A stretch of 64,000 bases of DNA from Astropecten irregularis (Eukaryota; Echinodermata; Asteroidea; Paxillosida; Astropectinidae). This document shows, piece after piece, positions 49,415 through 60,763 of this stretch. Made by a program: the position numbers and the translations under genes. Each line of letters begins with the position of its first letter. Within the stretch, counting starts at the first letter, position 1. The notes beneath the pieces were generated by a model. It was not told the origin of the DNA. It saw only the letters and a program-made list of their open reading frames with translations, and made no database searches. The stretch spans positions 5,582,501 to 5,646,500 of the forward strand of contig OZ020256.1 of NCBI GenBank assembly GCA_963971285.1. Direction: 5' to 3'.

Positions 49415-49944
49415 TACTTTTTTTTAGGTATCCATGCGTTTTGCACATTGTCCGAAACAAGTAATAACATATTGAATATCGTTTTTCCACTCTGCTAAAA
49501 ACAAATTGAGAGATTTTCCACACATCTACGGAAACAATGTTGCCTTGTGCGCGCGTGACGGCAAAATAAAAATCGAATCACTCAAAGACAATCATCTGAA
49601 TAATTTCAAGTCAATTGAATTTCAATTTCACACCTGATACCCGGAGGGAGAATTCACCGACTAAATGCATTAGAAACACTCAAAAGAATATTAAAAACAC
49701 ATCCGGATGAGCGAATGTTATTAAAGCATGAACAAGAACTAAAAGAGTATAGGTTTGCGGTGACACCATGTAATCTCTTCTGTATATAAAGAGCGTATGG
49801 TTTTGAGAAGAACCGGTGGTATTATCCCGACGTTCCGAACAGTGTGCTCTGTTCGTCTTCAGGAGAGTGACTCAGGAGATGAACAAGAACATAGATGACA
49901 AATGGGCAAATTAATTATCATCTTATAGATAGGCTGCGTTTTCA
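49415..49944. other. Non-repeat stretch, possibly regulatory
   Basis: Unique sequence with few ORFs; motifs such as GAAACAATGTTG (Sox-like) and ACACATCCGGATG are seen. No firm assignment. Confidence 0.2.
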
Positions 49945-50566
49945 ATTTTTCAATTTCAAAGAGCTGCTTAAGAACAAATTTTGCTTAAAGGTAGTATCAT
50001 ACTTTGGTAAGAAACCAAAACAGAAATGTTCACAGATTTACGTATAACTTACAGGGTATGAAGATGGCGGTGGTAGAAACATACCGTTAAAATGTCTGTC
50101 CGCCTGAATTGGTGTATTTATCCAGAAATTAGTAAAACAACGACCGAAAATCTTTTTGAAAGATCTTTTAAAAGATTAAAAATAAAAGAGAAAAGACTTT
50201 AAAAATACTGTGGCCGTTTTTCAGTGTTTTCTCAAAACGTGGGCACCGTATGGGACTGAAATTTTCACAGATGACTGTTACTGTTTCTTCCTTATTATTT
50301 TTGCCCATGAATCTGTATTTCTTCGACAAAAACCAACATAATGATAGGCCCCTATTACCTGTAAGCATGAAAAGTCTTCCTCGATCAAACAGGATTACCA
50401 ACCAAATTTTCATGTGATACAGTTGACTGCTTTTGACTTGTATTCGGCCATTTTTCCTGAGCATAACATTCGCAAGGAGTTTTGGCTGGCATACTGATTT
50501 TATGTACCAATGTTTTTTGGTGCTTCAGCAAATTTTGGTGCTTAAGCATCTCTTTGAAATTGGCCC
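49945..50566 (+). mobile_element. MITE-F copy split by MITE-A
   Basis: Left part to about 49984 (TTTCAAAGAGCTGCTTAAG), right part from about 50366 (GCATGAAAAGTCTTCC, GGTGCTTAAGCATCTC, GAAATTGGCCCC). Confidence 0.6.
49985..50365 (+). mobile_element. MITE-A copy 16, nested in MITE-F
   Basis: Starts TTAAAGGTAGTATCATAC in TTTTGCTTAA of family F; right end decayed (CATAATGATAGGCCCC then TATTACCTGTAAG). Confidence 0.65.
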
Positions 50567-50639
50567 CTGGGTATACGGGTATAGACGCTTTTTAGACCTT
50601 CTTACGGGTGTCAGAAATAAATCCACGTATACGTTTCAG

Positions 50640-50990
50640 AATGATCAGCTAAATGGTCTGACATGTTTTATAATACCGGGCCCACTGAGTGAAGCGAGTG
50701 ACCGGGGCCCAGGCTCGTATCGTCCCGCCGACGATACGCCAACACTTCGGTCGTTATCGAATTAAGAAAATTTTCGCATCAAGAGATTCGGGACACTCAG
50801 GGAGGTTAGAATTCAAGCGAGAGGGAAGGGGGACGGCTCGCGACGGTTCAGGCTATCAGTGACAGCCTGGATTTACCGGGGACGAGTGAGAGCTTTCACT
50901 GATGGGGGATTATAAAAGTCGCCGCTAAAGTGACCCACCGTAAGCCTTGAGTGAGAAATGAAAAGGGACGGTCTTCGAGCGAGCGGTCCA
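50640..50990. other. GC-rich non-repeat block with palindrome
   Basis: Contains GTATCGTCCCGCCGACGATA, an 8-bp-arm palindrome, and repeated GAGCGAG/GAGTGAG motifs. No exon supported. Confidence 0.3.
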
Positions 50991-51161
50991 ACTGGTAGTC
51001 ATCACTTTGCTGAACGAGATTCTTAATTCCCTTAAAGGGTAAAAAATTGTGTCCATCGGCGCGGTATGCGCACCTTGAATTGTCAAGGCTGTCTATCTCA
51101 CTACACTTGGTCAATTTTAATCTTTTTAATCTGTGATGTGGGTATAGGCTATTGGCTAGAC

Positions 51162-51671
51162 TTAAAGGTTACCTGAAATCAAAACTCATATGAAGTTAAA
51201 CACATTTGTATTGATATAAAACTCAACATGTATATCATTGTTTGTGCTTAAAAAAAATATTGTATAGAAGAGGAGGTATATTTTTTTCGCGACGAAAAAC
51301 CTTGCTACGTCTCTTGCAGAATGCCACGCATATACAAGTCGCAAAACTTCGGTCCCCGCGTTTTTGTTCAAATCCAACAGCAAAATCCTACATACAATGT
51401 GCGCGAGCCAGCATGAGCAGCTACTGTGGTGCAAGGCTATACATGTACATGTTCTGCTGGTGACGTCAAACGCATCGTTGCGTGGATCGGTTCTGAGGGG
51501 GATTTTATGAGGGGCGGGGCATGCAAGTATACTTATTTTGTTTTTAACTTTGGGGTCAAAATTAAGCACTTACACTAACGTTTTAATTTATGAAGTCATT
51601 GATTATGCATTGAGCAATAATCTTAAAGCACTTTCACCCCTTTCCTAAATTTTATTACAGGTATCCTTTAA
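51162..51671. mobile_element. MITE-D copy (TTAA-flanked)
   Basis: 510 bp; starts TTAAAGGTTACCTGAAAT and ends ATTACAGGTATCCTTTAA. Part of it matches 16156-16290 in inverse. The reverse-strand frame across it (51186-51569) lacks any family signature. Confidence 0.65.
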
Positions 51672-51832
51672 GTTTAAATGGTTTACGTCATGTGTTTGGG
51701 CCTATAGGCTATATGCTCCCTCTGTATTGTATAGTTGCAGTATTGGGACGGGGACCAGTCTAGGGTATATGCCCTACCGCATCTCGATTGTCTACGTCGT
51801 TGATTGGTTGATTGAAACCATGCACGCACCGT

Positions 51833-52205
51833 TTAAAGGTAGTATCATACTTTGGTAAGAAGCCAAAACAGAAATGTTCACAGATTTACATATTACTTAC
51901 AGGGTATGAAGATGGTAGTGGTAGAAACATATATCCGTTAAAAGTTTTCCGTCTGAAATGCTGTATTTATCCAGAAAAGAGTAAAACAACGACCGAAAAT
52001 CTTTTTGATCTTTTAAAAGATCAAAAATAAAAGAGAAAAGACTTAAGAAATACTTTGGCTGTTTTTCACTGTTTTCTAAAAAAAAGTGGGCACCGGATGG
52101 GACTGAACTTTGTCACAGTTCACTGTTACTGTATTTTCCTTGATATTTTTGCCCATGACAATCTGTATTTCTTTGACAAAAACCGAAGTATGATATTACC
52201 TTTAA
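51833..52205 (+). mobile_element. MITE-A copy 17
   Basis: TTAAAGGTAGTATCATAC ... GTATGATATTACCTTTAA; full length. Confidence 0.75.
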
Positions 52206-53060
52206 CCAGAATCCACTTCATCACTTGATATAGTTCCCCTGGCAATACGGCCACTTACCATGAACAATAAGCCAATACAGATTATATCTGCACAATTTGA
52301 GAGCACTGTAGCGTAGGCTACCACCAACCCGGCAATTTTTTCTCCCCCTTTTTAATTTGTTTTTAATAATCATCGTTCATACATTTTCATCCCCACTTTT
52401 CATTTCGCTTTCAACTGTATAATATAAGTTGCAGACGACTGTTTGGTGTGCGCCTGCTGGTAATGCCCAACGACAGGTTTAAACTGTCATCGGTTTTTAT
52501 TAATAACGTGTAAACGGGGACCCGTTAAATGTGATGTGTCACTTGGCGACACTGGGCGCGAAAAGTACCTCGAGGAAAGAACGCTTGGTCTGCAAACACA
52601 AAGTACCGTATTGAATACATTTTGATTGGCTTCTGTCAGTATTTCATATTCTGTTATCACGATGCATGTTCGAGAATTGAAAAAAGGCGCGAAATAACAA
52701 ATATTTTTTTTATCAATACCAAATTGTACGTCAGTTGCTGTTATCAGTCTAGGCTATCGTCTTGTTTATTTCACATGTGCTGTAACAGCTGTACAAAGTG
52801 TTACTATCGTGTGGAGATAGAAACACGCAAGGTTGTCCATGTATAATAAATTGTCATTATTATTGGTAACATGACATAAATATAATTGGACCACCACTGC
52901 TAGGCATAGCGGCATGAATTAATCCGACAATGACACATGTGGTGTACATTGGATTTTACAATTTAGTCTGACGAAAACCGTTGCAATTGTTACGCCAATC
53001 AAATTGTGTGGGAATAGCTGTGTCATTTTTTATCTTGCCAACATCAAAAATCTGTTGGTG
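52206..53060. other. Non-coding stretch
   Basis: Unique sequence with no splice-bounded exon seen. Confidence 0.3.
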
Positions 53061-53069
53061 TTTGGTTCA

Positions 53070-53632
53070 TTACTCTTTTCTGGATAAATACAGCATTTCA
53101 GGGAGAAATATTTTCATAGTATGTTTCCAACATTACAGTCTCTATACCTTGTATTATACCATGGAGCTATAAAACAGAGCTCCTTGGTTATGTGTAAATC
53201 TTTGAACATTTCTGTTTTGGTTCGTTAGCTAGTGCTGGGCAAAAAAAATCATATCCGGTTACTGATTAAAAAAAACACCAAAAAAAACGCCCGAAATATC
53301 AGGTTAACGGTTAACCTACATGTAATCATGTGCAACGTGTGCGATTTTGTATACGTCTTCTTCAATGTGATCGTCGCTTTCAGAATGCTTTTTACGATGT
53401 TATGCTTTAGATCAAGCATTTGTGAAAAGCGTTTTTCTACTTGGCAAAATGAACAAAATAACTGACTGAAATTCTACAGTTTACACTTTTGGGTTGTTGA
53501 TCATGAGCCCGAAAGGTTCGTCCCTTTTTTCCAGTTCGGTTAACGGTTAGCTGCATTTTAACCGGACAATTAATTCCGGGCCGGATAAGAATCCCAGCAC
53601 TATTCGTTACCAATGTTGTACATGCCCTTTAA
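53070..53632 (+). mobile_element. MITE-B-related copy split by a hAT-like MITE
   Basis: TTTTCTGGATAAATACAGC ... TTTCTGTTTTGG then, after the insert, TTACCAATGTTGTACATG and CCCTTTAA. The left family end is missing. Confidence 0.6.
53230..53602. mobile_element. hAT-like MITE with 8-bp-type duplication
   Basis: 373 bp; TAGTGCTGGGCAAAA at the left and ATCCCAGCACTA at the right, with subterminal GGTTAACGGTTAACC and TTCGGTTAACGGTTAGC. Flanked by TTCGTTAGC (53221-53229) and TTCGTTACC (53603-53611). The uninterrupted MITE-B end reads TTCGTTACCAAT or close to it, confirming insertion. Confidence 0.65.
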
Positions 53633-53909
53633 ATAACACACCTAATTTGAGATGTAAATGAATTCCTCATGGTATGGTGGGCAATAGAATTATTGAAGTG
53701 TTATACTGGTATACCTCCTTCGAGATAGCTGTTAGTCTTTCTTGAGTTAAGAGCATGCATTCAGCTTGATATACAAGTGTCCTTGGTTTCTTGTGTGGTT
53801 AGTGAACGTGTGTATACTTACTGCCAACAATCGCATTTTCGTCTGGAAGATTATTAGACATTTAATTTCAATCGCAAGTGCATGACACAATTTTTAATAT
53901 TTTTTTCTT

Positions 53910-54030
53910 TGAGGAAGATCCTGTTAGGATTGAAACGCGTCAGGCTCTCCCAACTCTAAGCATTTGATATATTTCAGGTCATTTTGGCTGATGAGCAGTT
54001 TGCAGCATGCAGTTTATTATTTGTATTATT
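53910..54030 (+). repeat. Short dispersed repeat (GATCCTGCTAGGATC family)
   Basis: GAAGATCCTGTTAGGATTG then CGTCAGGCTCTCCCAACTC, extending like the 5648 copy into TTCAGGTCATTTTGGCTGA. Confidence 0.5.
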
Positions 54031-54289
54031 TTCTATACGGTAAAAAAAGTACAAGTTGCTAGTCTAAATATGTACCATTTTTCACTCCTGTATGTTACGG
54101 GTATGTACCATCAACGAAAACTAGATGTTTAAGTGTTCGTGGACGAGCACACAGCTGTTCCGACGAAAATTTTACTAACTTGAAGTAACGGTTCCAAAAA
54201 GTTCAATCAAACTGTCATCACAGAAACAAGTCTTGGAGTAGCACAAACATCACACCTACCAGGTTTCATGACAACCAGACACTGATTAC

Positions 54290-54486
54290 AAAATGGAATA
54301 CAAATCAGGTTTATAGTAATTTCAGAAATGGGGTATTCATCCAGAAACGGAGTAAAACCAAACACCAAAAACATTTTTGATCTTGGCAAGATTTTATGTT
54401 CAATAAGAAAAATTTAGCTCAAATGTTCACAGGCTTATGATTTCATGTACATGCTGGACTAGACAAAGTGTGAGTGCTGTTCTGTC
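54290..54486 (-). mobile_element. MITE-B fragment (reverse)
   Basis: CATCCAGAAACGGAGTAAAA, TTTTGATCTTGGCAAGAT and ATGTACATGCTGGACTAGAC; its end is replaced by the next element at TTCTGTCACCAAGG. Confidence 0.5.
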
Positions 54487-54765
54487 ACCAAGGTAATATC
54501 ATTTGTTTTTTGTCAAAGAAATACAGATTCATGGTCAAAAATATCAAGGAAGATACAGTAACAGTAACAGTATATCTTTAAAAGATTCAAACATAATTTT
54601 GGTCACTGGTTGTACTGTTTTCTGGATAAATACAGCATTTCAGGCAGAAAAATGTTAACGGTATGTTTCTACCACCACCATCTTCATACCCTGTAAGTTA
54701 TACGTAAATCTGTGAACATTTCTGTTTTGGTTTCTTCCCAAAGTACAGTATGATACTACCTTTAA
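54487..54765 (-). mobile_element. MITE-A copy 18, internally deleted
   Basis: GGTAATATCATTTGTTTTTT ... CAGTATGATACTACCTTTAA. Confidence 0.65.
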
Positions 54766-56260
54766 GGAGGTGCGCTTTTTATGAATTTGTTTTGAAAGTT
54801 TGGTGGACTACACAAAAGCAGTTCCTTCTAAATTGGAGAAAATCAAAGTCTTTGGCAACTTAAACCTCTTGCAAGAATGTGTTGTTGAAATCAACAGCCA
54901 GCGATTGGTTTCGACCTAGCTTCGCACATGATGGTACATGGGCCTTAAGTTATCGTCCGGTCATAAGTTTCCGATGGACATATGTTTCCGATGACGAAAT
55001 TTGATTCCCATTTACCGCGAGACCGTGCGTGTTACTTCGTGATCAGTATCCCTGAAGTGATGACTACACTCAGGGCTATCTCTGACATTCAGGATATTAA
55101 GAATAAAGTTTTCAGTTGTGAGTGATACTCAAAAGTAAAAAACTATGTAATTTTGGGTATAGATTACTAATGCATTTTAAGGCTAATGTTCAAACGTTTA
55201 TAAAAGACACAATCTGTGGTCAAATATTTCAAACTAAACTGTCGTCTGCTCGAACAACTTTCATTCTTCCGATGTCAGAAGGCAGGTCACGTGATCCCAG
55301 TGCGATCTGGGTTTTTATGGCGTGCCAACGAGACAAAAGTGTTAAAGTCTTTCTCAAATCGAAGTGCCATAATTTTATTTTTCTCTTTTTAATTTGAAAC
55401 TTTGCTAAGCTGATGAACTTATGCTATCCACGTTTAGGCCTCTCATAATGATGCCAGATATTATAAAAATGTTGTGATAATAATTTTATCTACCATGATC
55501 TGTACCAAATTCTCATTTTGTTGATTCAACCATTTATTTATAAAAAATAATTTATCATTCACGATCTTTGAATCAAAACCGTTTCAGGACCTTTTTATAA
55601 ATAACTCCATCGACCCAGTTCGATCAAATCGAGTCAGGACAATATTTCATCAATTTTTGAGTGACTTGGCACGCCATAGCTACTCCGATGTCAACGAACT
55701 TTGCCGCACAACCAAGTTATCGAAAACTGGTGACGCTTTGTTTACATAGCGGAATCGATGTCGCTGTCAATGACGGACAATATTTCCAAAGAAAAGACTT
55801 CAACTTCGAGGATTTTTACAGAGTATAATCTGGAAGTGTCCAGTTCAAAGTTAGTGAAGTGATTTTCTGAAATTTTATTTCGTTTCTGTTTTATAGAAGT
55901 TTTCCCGTTATCCCATCGGAAACCGATGACTGCAGGCTACTGGAGTGAAACGGGATGGAACGTCGGTTTTGGGCGACGTCTAGTTGAAAATCCCACTCAT
56001 TTCTGGCCTTGTAATGTGAAACAGAATAATCTTGACAACAGTGTACGATTCACAAGGCATAATGTCACTCTGTGATTTTTTTTTAATCTCGAGAGTGAGG
56101 GCTTTAAAAAAAAATATTCGAAACTTCAGAGACGTAACTGATAAAAGCACGTTATAACACGTGATTGAAGACCAGAAACCAAACCTCAGACGGCCCTTGC
56201 TTGCGAAAACGTTCATCCTTGTATGCTATAATACAGAACGCAGCTGACACTGTGGTCTCA
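54766..56260. other. Unique non-coding stretch
   Basis: About 1.5 kb without recognised dispersed repeats, unusual for this window. A 34-codon frame starting at the ATG near 55758 (MSLSMTDNISKEKTSTSRIF) has no supporting splice site. Confidence 0.3.
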
Positions 56261-56600
56261 CGAAACAAAAACGTTCATGGAACGGCCGTCGTGTGATGAG
56301 TACAAGCCCGTCGAGTACGCACGCTCCGCTGGCGAATAAAGGATGGTGTATTTTTCACACGCGGTGTTATTATTGATATGAAGTGATGACGAGGTGACCG
56401 TCTGCTATTGTATACAAACAGGCATTGAACCTTGCAATGACGTGAAACCAAGCAGTGCGTGTATACTGTATAGACGTACTAACTAAAAACAAACCAGTTT
56501 ATCCCTCCTATAGTTAGTTCACTCGACATGAAATCAGTAGAAGGAAGACAGTAGCTGTTGAGAAGGCATTTTTGTTCACGACAGCGGAGAGAGAAGGTCA

Positions 56601-56607
56601 TATAAAT
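56601..56607 (+). promoter_or_regulatory. TATA box candidate
   Basis: TATAAAT in AGGTCATATAAATCCGC, followed about 30 bp on by a GC-rich segment that ends in a strong donor. It defines a plausible core promoter. Confidence 0.4.
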
Positions 56608-56631
56608 CCGCTCTCCTGGTTTGTATGCAGG

Positions 56632-56829
56632 GATAAAGCCCAGTCCGCACCGGCCAGCACAGCACTCAGTCTCGCCACGCACGGCCGGGGAGCGCCTGCC
56701 GTTTTTCGACGGGCGACGACGGGGCACCGGACCGCTGTTTCGTGGGACTCGGGTAACGGTACGGGAGCCGACGGCGAGAACAACGGCAGCCACTTTTGTC
56801 TCCCATTGGCGGTTCCGATAAATATACGG
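56632..56829 (+). other. Candidate non-coding first exon of a gene running right
   Basis: GC-rich (GGCCGGGGAGCGCCTGCC), it ends AATATACGG|GTAAGTTTGC, a strong 5' splice site. The only ATG noticed, at 56621, lies just upstream and opens a three-codon frame. If real, this is a 5' UTR exon whose coding exons lie beyond a long intron, possibly outside the window. Frames across it on both strands overlap heavily and are due to GC content. Confidence 0.35.
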
Positions 56830-57375
56830 GTAAGTTTGCATAGAATTTGATTCTATTTTCTATCAATTTCTATTCAGTGTTACGCTGAGTGGACACAGGT
56901 ACCGCAAGTATACACACATTCAATCAAGTCTAATCATGCATTAATTTTCGTGGTTTGGGAAAACAACGTATGTAATAGGATTTTCCATTATGTGTTGTAT
57001 ACCGTAGAATCCTGTACGTACTTTGTAAGCCTACACGTGCACAAGTGGTTAGTCATGATTTATACAGTGTATAGGGCTCATAAAGGAAACGCAACTAACT
57101 ATAGCAATGGAAATAGTTTTAGATTCCACAGTACACTTCGATTGTGAAATATTGTTAGGCCCCCTACGACTAAAATGGAAAAATAATATAATACAGTAAT
57201 TGTAATCTTAAAATTGGAACATATTTACTGTAATGGTAAAGGAATTTGGGTATTTTGTGGTAATTATCAAAATACTAATGTTGCCACCGCAAACCTTATT
57301 CCTAATTTTCAAAACATTTCGTAATTACCGTATTACTATTGTCAAACCGTTATTTCCAAACAAAATTCAAATACA

Positions 57376-57435
57376 TCGAAAAGTAAACAAAGATAAATTG
57401 ACTGGAGCGGGATTCGAACCGGCGACCTCAATTTC
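57376..57435 (-). repeat. SINE-1 fragment (reverse)
   Basis: AAAGTAAACAAAGATAAA then GACTGGAGCGGGATTCGAAC; cut off in the tRNA-like part. Confidence 0.45.
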
Positions 57436-57477
57436 TGTTTGGAGAAGTGACTTTGTCTGATTACAGACATCAAATAA

Positions 57478-57620
57478 TCACAAGGGAAACTGGCTTAAGT
57501 TTAAGTCATTGAAAAGTGAACAGAGAAAAAATTACAGGAGCGGAATTCGAACCAGCAACCTCCTCCGACCGTACCGGAACTCTAACTAACTAAGCTATAT
57601 GTTGGTGGTGTCCCAAATAG
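57478..57620 (-). repeat. SINE-1 copy, near full length (reverse)
   Basis: On the reverse strand: GGGACACCACCAACATATAG, A-box relic, GGTACGGTCGGAGGAGG, GGTTCGAATTCC, then the tail to CAGTTTCCCTTGTG. It shows the whole unit from 5' lead to 3' tail. Confidence 0.6.
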
Positions 57621-57627
57621 TCTGATC

Positions 57628-57778
57628 AGGGGTCAATTTCACGAAGCCCTACGATCGATCGTAACTCGAGTTACGAAGAATAACCCATCGTATCCTACTT
57701 ATACTACGTGGGATTTCAATGCATCACAAGTCCTGCGATTGATAGTAAGTTACGATGAGTTTGGTGAACTCGACCCCT
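57628..57778 (+). mobile_element. MITE-G copy
   Basis: GGGGTCAATTTCACGAAG ... GGTGAACTCGACCCC; full length. Confidence 0.65.
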
Positions 57779-58039
57779 GATAAGAAACCACTTGAATAAT
57801 GGGACAAACGTTCGATAAGCCTATACCCAACGTTTAACAAGTGAAAACATAACTGCATCTAGACCCTATTTTGTGACCAAATCTATGACTTTACTGACCA
57901 CACCATACGGAATGGTAAACAACTAAACACTTAGGGAGAACTACTCACATTATCTTGGCGAGAGAGGCAAAAGAAAACGGTATATAGGCCATACCCTAAA
58001 GGCTTTTCGCACTTCCGTGTCGCAATTTATACGACTCCA

Positions 58040-58290
58040 TGCCGTAAAAGTCTGCCAAATTTCAACACGCTGGTCAAGTGTGCTTAGCGTAGTTGCGTTC
58101 ACTCAACACAAGACAAAAAAAATGCGCTTTAAGACTTTCAACATTTTCCAACATGGGTCAACCGCTCTCAACCCACCTCATGAGCAGGGTTAGTTTCAAC
58201 ACGGTTCAAGTGCTTTACACGGGTCGACGCCGTGTTGAAATCTTGCAGCGTGAGCGGGTCAGTCACTCTTACACGGGTCCGGACCAGTGT
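58040..58290. other. Inverted-repeat cluster around TTTCAACACG
   Basis: ATTTCAACACGCTGG, GTTTCAACACGGTTC and the inverse CCGTGTTGAAATC, plus GGGTCAACC/GGGTCGACG/GCGGGTCAG. It looks like a damaged foldback element. Confidence 0.3.
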
Positions 58291-58299
58291 ATACAACCT

Positions 58300-58447
58300 G
58301 GGGTCGATTTTACCGTCGTAACTTACTATCAATCGTAGGACTTATGATGCATTGCAGTCCTATGTAGGATATACCCTCTATACGATGGGTTTCCCCTCGT
58401 ATTAACTTGACTTACGATCGATCGTAGGGCTTCGTGTAATTGACCCC
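58300..58447 (-). mobile_element. MITE-G copy
   Basis: GGGGTCGATTTTACCGTC ... GGCTTCGTGTAATTGACCCC. Confidence 0.65.
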
Positions 58448-58529
58448 TAAATTTTTGTGTAGTGTGAAACTGGAAGACCCTCTAGACTTTAGTGTGCAAT
58501 GGACTTTTTTTCGGTCTTCTTCTACATAG

Positions 58530-58870
58530 TCGAAACTTCTGTGTACACTGACAACATTTTCAGCAACAAGGTACCTGAGCAACATGTTTTTACCGAGATT
58601 GTTACCGAACATGTTGACAGTTTACACTCTGCTTAACTCTAATAGTAAGATTTTCGGTAACACCATGTACAAAACCTCTTCTATAACACAGTGTGCGGTT
58701 CTGAGAAGACGAACAGAGCACACTGTTCGGAACGGCGAGTGTATGTTAAAACAGAGTGTACACTCACACTGTCAACATTTTCGGTAACATTCTCGGTAAC
58801 AGGTTGCCAGGTATACAGTATAGTAGTGTACCTGAAAATGTTGTCAGTGTGCACGCTCTGCTTTAACCAC
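58530..58870. mobile_element. Nested foldback element
   Basis: Four modules in A-B-B'-A' order: TGTACACTGACAACATTTTC (left), ACATGTTGACAGTTTACACT, the inverse AGTGTACACTCACACTGTC, and CTGAAAATGTTGTCAGTGTG (right). The whole can fold into a long hairpin. Confidence 0.5.
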
Positions 58871-59474
58871 CGGTTCCAAACACTTTTAGAAGAAGTTTTT
58901 GTACATGTTACCGCAAATAGTGTCTGTTATTTAAAAAAAAAAAAGATATAAATGGTAGAAAGCCATTTTTGATATTAATCAAAAGGAGTTGCATCAGTGC
59001 CTCGGGCATTCAATGATAAACTTCATATACGTTTCATTTGCAGTGAAAGTTATTTTCAATACTGTCTAACGACGAATTGGTTTATCATGCAGTTCCATAT
59101 TAGTATTGTGATTTATTAGGAATGGTAGGTAATTATTTCAACAAGTTTTATTCGTCCCGGGGAAAAATAATAGAATGTAAAATTGTCTGTAGTGCATTTT
59201 GCTGGTATGCGGTATCCATTTATAGTTATATTATTTTGTCTGTCCTATAATATAATATACTTCTCTGTGTCAGCACAAAATTAACCCACGATAAAAAATT
59301 TAAAAGGGAGATACAGGTATAGTTATAATGTTCTTGCACTGGATATGCTCGTAATTGTATATAACGGAGGCGGATCAAGTTAATTTTTAACGGACAGGGC
59401 ACTTGGGTCCGAAGCCGGCCGACTATCATGTTAATTCGCGGTGCCACGTCCCCTGTGCAAGCATGTTTGTGCAT
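58871..59474. other. Non-coding stretch
   Basis: AT-rich; nothing assigned. Confidence 0.3.
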
Positions 59475-59617
59475 GGGCCTGTTTGTTTCAAGCACAGTGA
59501 TCACAGTAAGATCAGTGATCCTGCTTGCAAAAGTTGCTCTGGAACCCATTTCGGCGTATCTTACCAAGGACGTGGATTTACCAGATCACTGATCGCGTGC
59601 CTGAAACAAACAGGCCC
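59475..59617. mobile_element. Small foldback MITE, GGGCCTGTTTGTTTCA ends
   Basis: GGGCCTGTTTGTTTCAAGCA left and GCCTGAAACAAACAGGCCC right, with GATCAGTGATC / GATCACTGATC just inside. 143 bp. Confidence 0.6.
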
Positions 59618-59943
59618 TAAATCTCCCCGGATCCTGGCTCGGGAACACGCAGTCCCGATTTTACCACTCGCCTTCTGAAACACCTCCGACTGAGCTTGAA
59701 ACTTGGCTCACTGATCTTACGGTTCGCTGGCATTCGCGCTCCTCGAAAACACGAAACAATTTTTATACAGTCAGGTATAGGCTAGAGCCAAACACTTGAC
59801 TGACCGATAAAACTGCGCCGAACGCACAACCCCGTCAAACTAGGTATAGCCTACGACGCCAAACTATACCTTTAGTTGTTCATCATGCCAAGAGAACTGT
59901 GAGAATCCTTCACGGCCTCTGAAAATTGTTGCAGACTGGAAAC

Positions 59944-59972
59944 CAATCTCTCCCTCTCTCTCTCTCTCTCTT
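59944..59972. repeat. (CT)n microsatellite
   Basis: A CTCTCTCT run of about 25 bp; the E/R-rich reverse frame across it is an artefact. Confidence 0.8.
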
Positions 59973-60481
59973 CCAAGTAATTCGCCTCATTAATGCTTCG
60001 CTGAAAAGTACTTTTACAGGATCTAGCGTTTTTAGGGCGTGTCAACTTGTCAAGCACATTCCCTGATTGTGTTACATAAGAAAATTAATGTAAGCAGCGC
60101 CCTCTGTTGTCAAGACTCGGTCAATTAATTAACCACGCCCATCTATAGTCTGTTTGGAGAAAATTCTGCGCTGCATGCAACTTTGTTCTTAAAAAATGAA
60201 TCTAGACTCCCACAACACTACCTCAGTAATTGAATCAGAATGTTTCGGTCAGCTTTTCTGTGCATATTAATCTAAAATCAGTATAAACAATATCTAGACA
60301 TCGAGGGCGCCCTTTCAAGTAAAAACTGGGATTTGCCCTGGATTCAACAGCAATTGTCGGTTTCATTCCAATCCTTTCTCTAGTCATAACCCCGGTCCCA
60401 GCCAAGATAACCAGACAAGATCTATCCACATGTTTCCATATAATAAACGCGTAACATAGTGTTAAAAATGGCCATTTCCAA

Positions 60482-60763
60482 CAAGCCCCGCCCATTTTGG
60501 TTTTTTTTTTTTAATTTGGTGTTTAGGCCTACATGATAAAAATAATAATAAAATAGTTCCGAAACATTAATTAGTACGCCCATAAGGGACCTCCATGCCA
60601 AAATGGTGCTTTTATCCGCCGAGTAACGGTAAACTCACAATAAGCCCCGCCCGAAATTTGGTGTTTTACATAATAAAAAAAAAAAAATTCGGAGGGCTCC
60701 TATGCTAATATTAATTAGTAGGCCCTAAGGGACCACCGTGCCAAAAAAGTAACGGTAAACTCA
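60482..60763. repeat. Direct tandem duplication with GCCCCGCCC
   Basis: Two units of roughly 165 and 120 bp, each with AAGCCCCGCCC, TTTGGTGTTT, CATTAATTAGTA or ATTAATTAGTA, AAGGGACC.CC.TGCCAAAA and AACGGTAAACTCA. The second has an internal deletion. Confidence 0.6.

Noticed and set aside
51186-51569. 127-codon reverse-strand frame
   Set aside because: Lies wholly inside MITE-D and has no recognisable domain; the fragment at 16156-16290 gives no evidence that the frame is conserved.
55758-55862. 34-codon frame MSLSMTDNISKE..
   Set aside because: Looks somewhat coding-like but has no splice site, promoter or homology visible.
56479-56866. Several overlapping long frames on both strands
   Set aside because: Mutually exclusive frames caused by high GC; a non-coding first exon explains the strong donor better.
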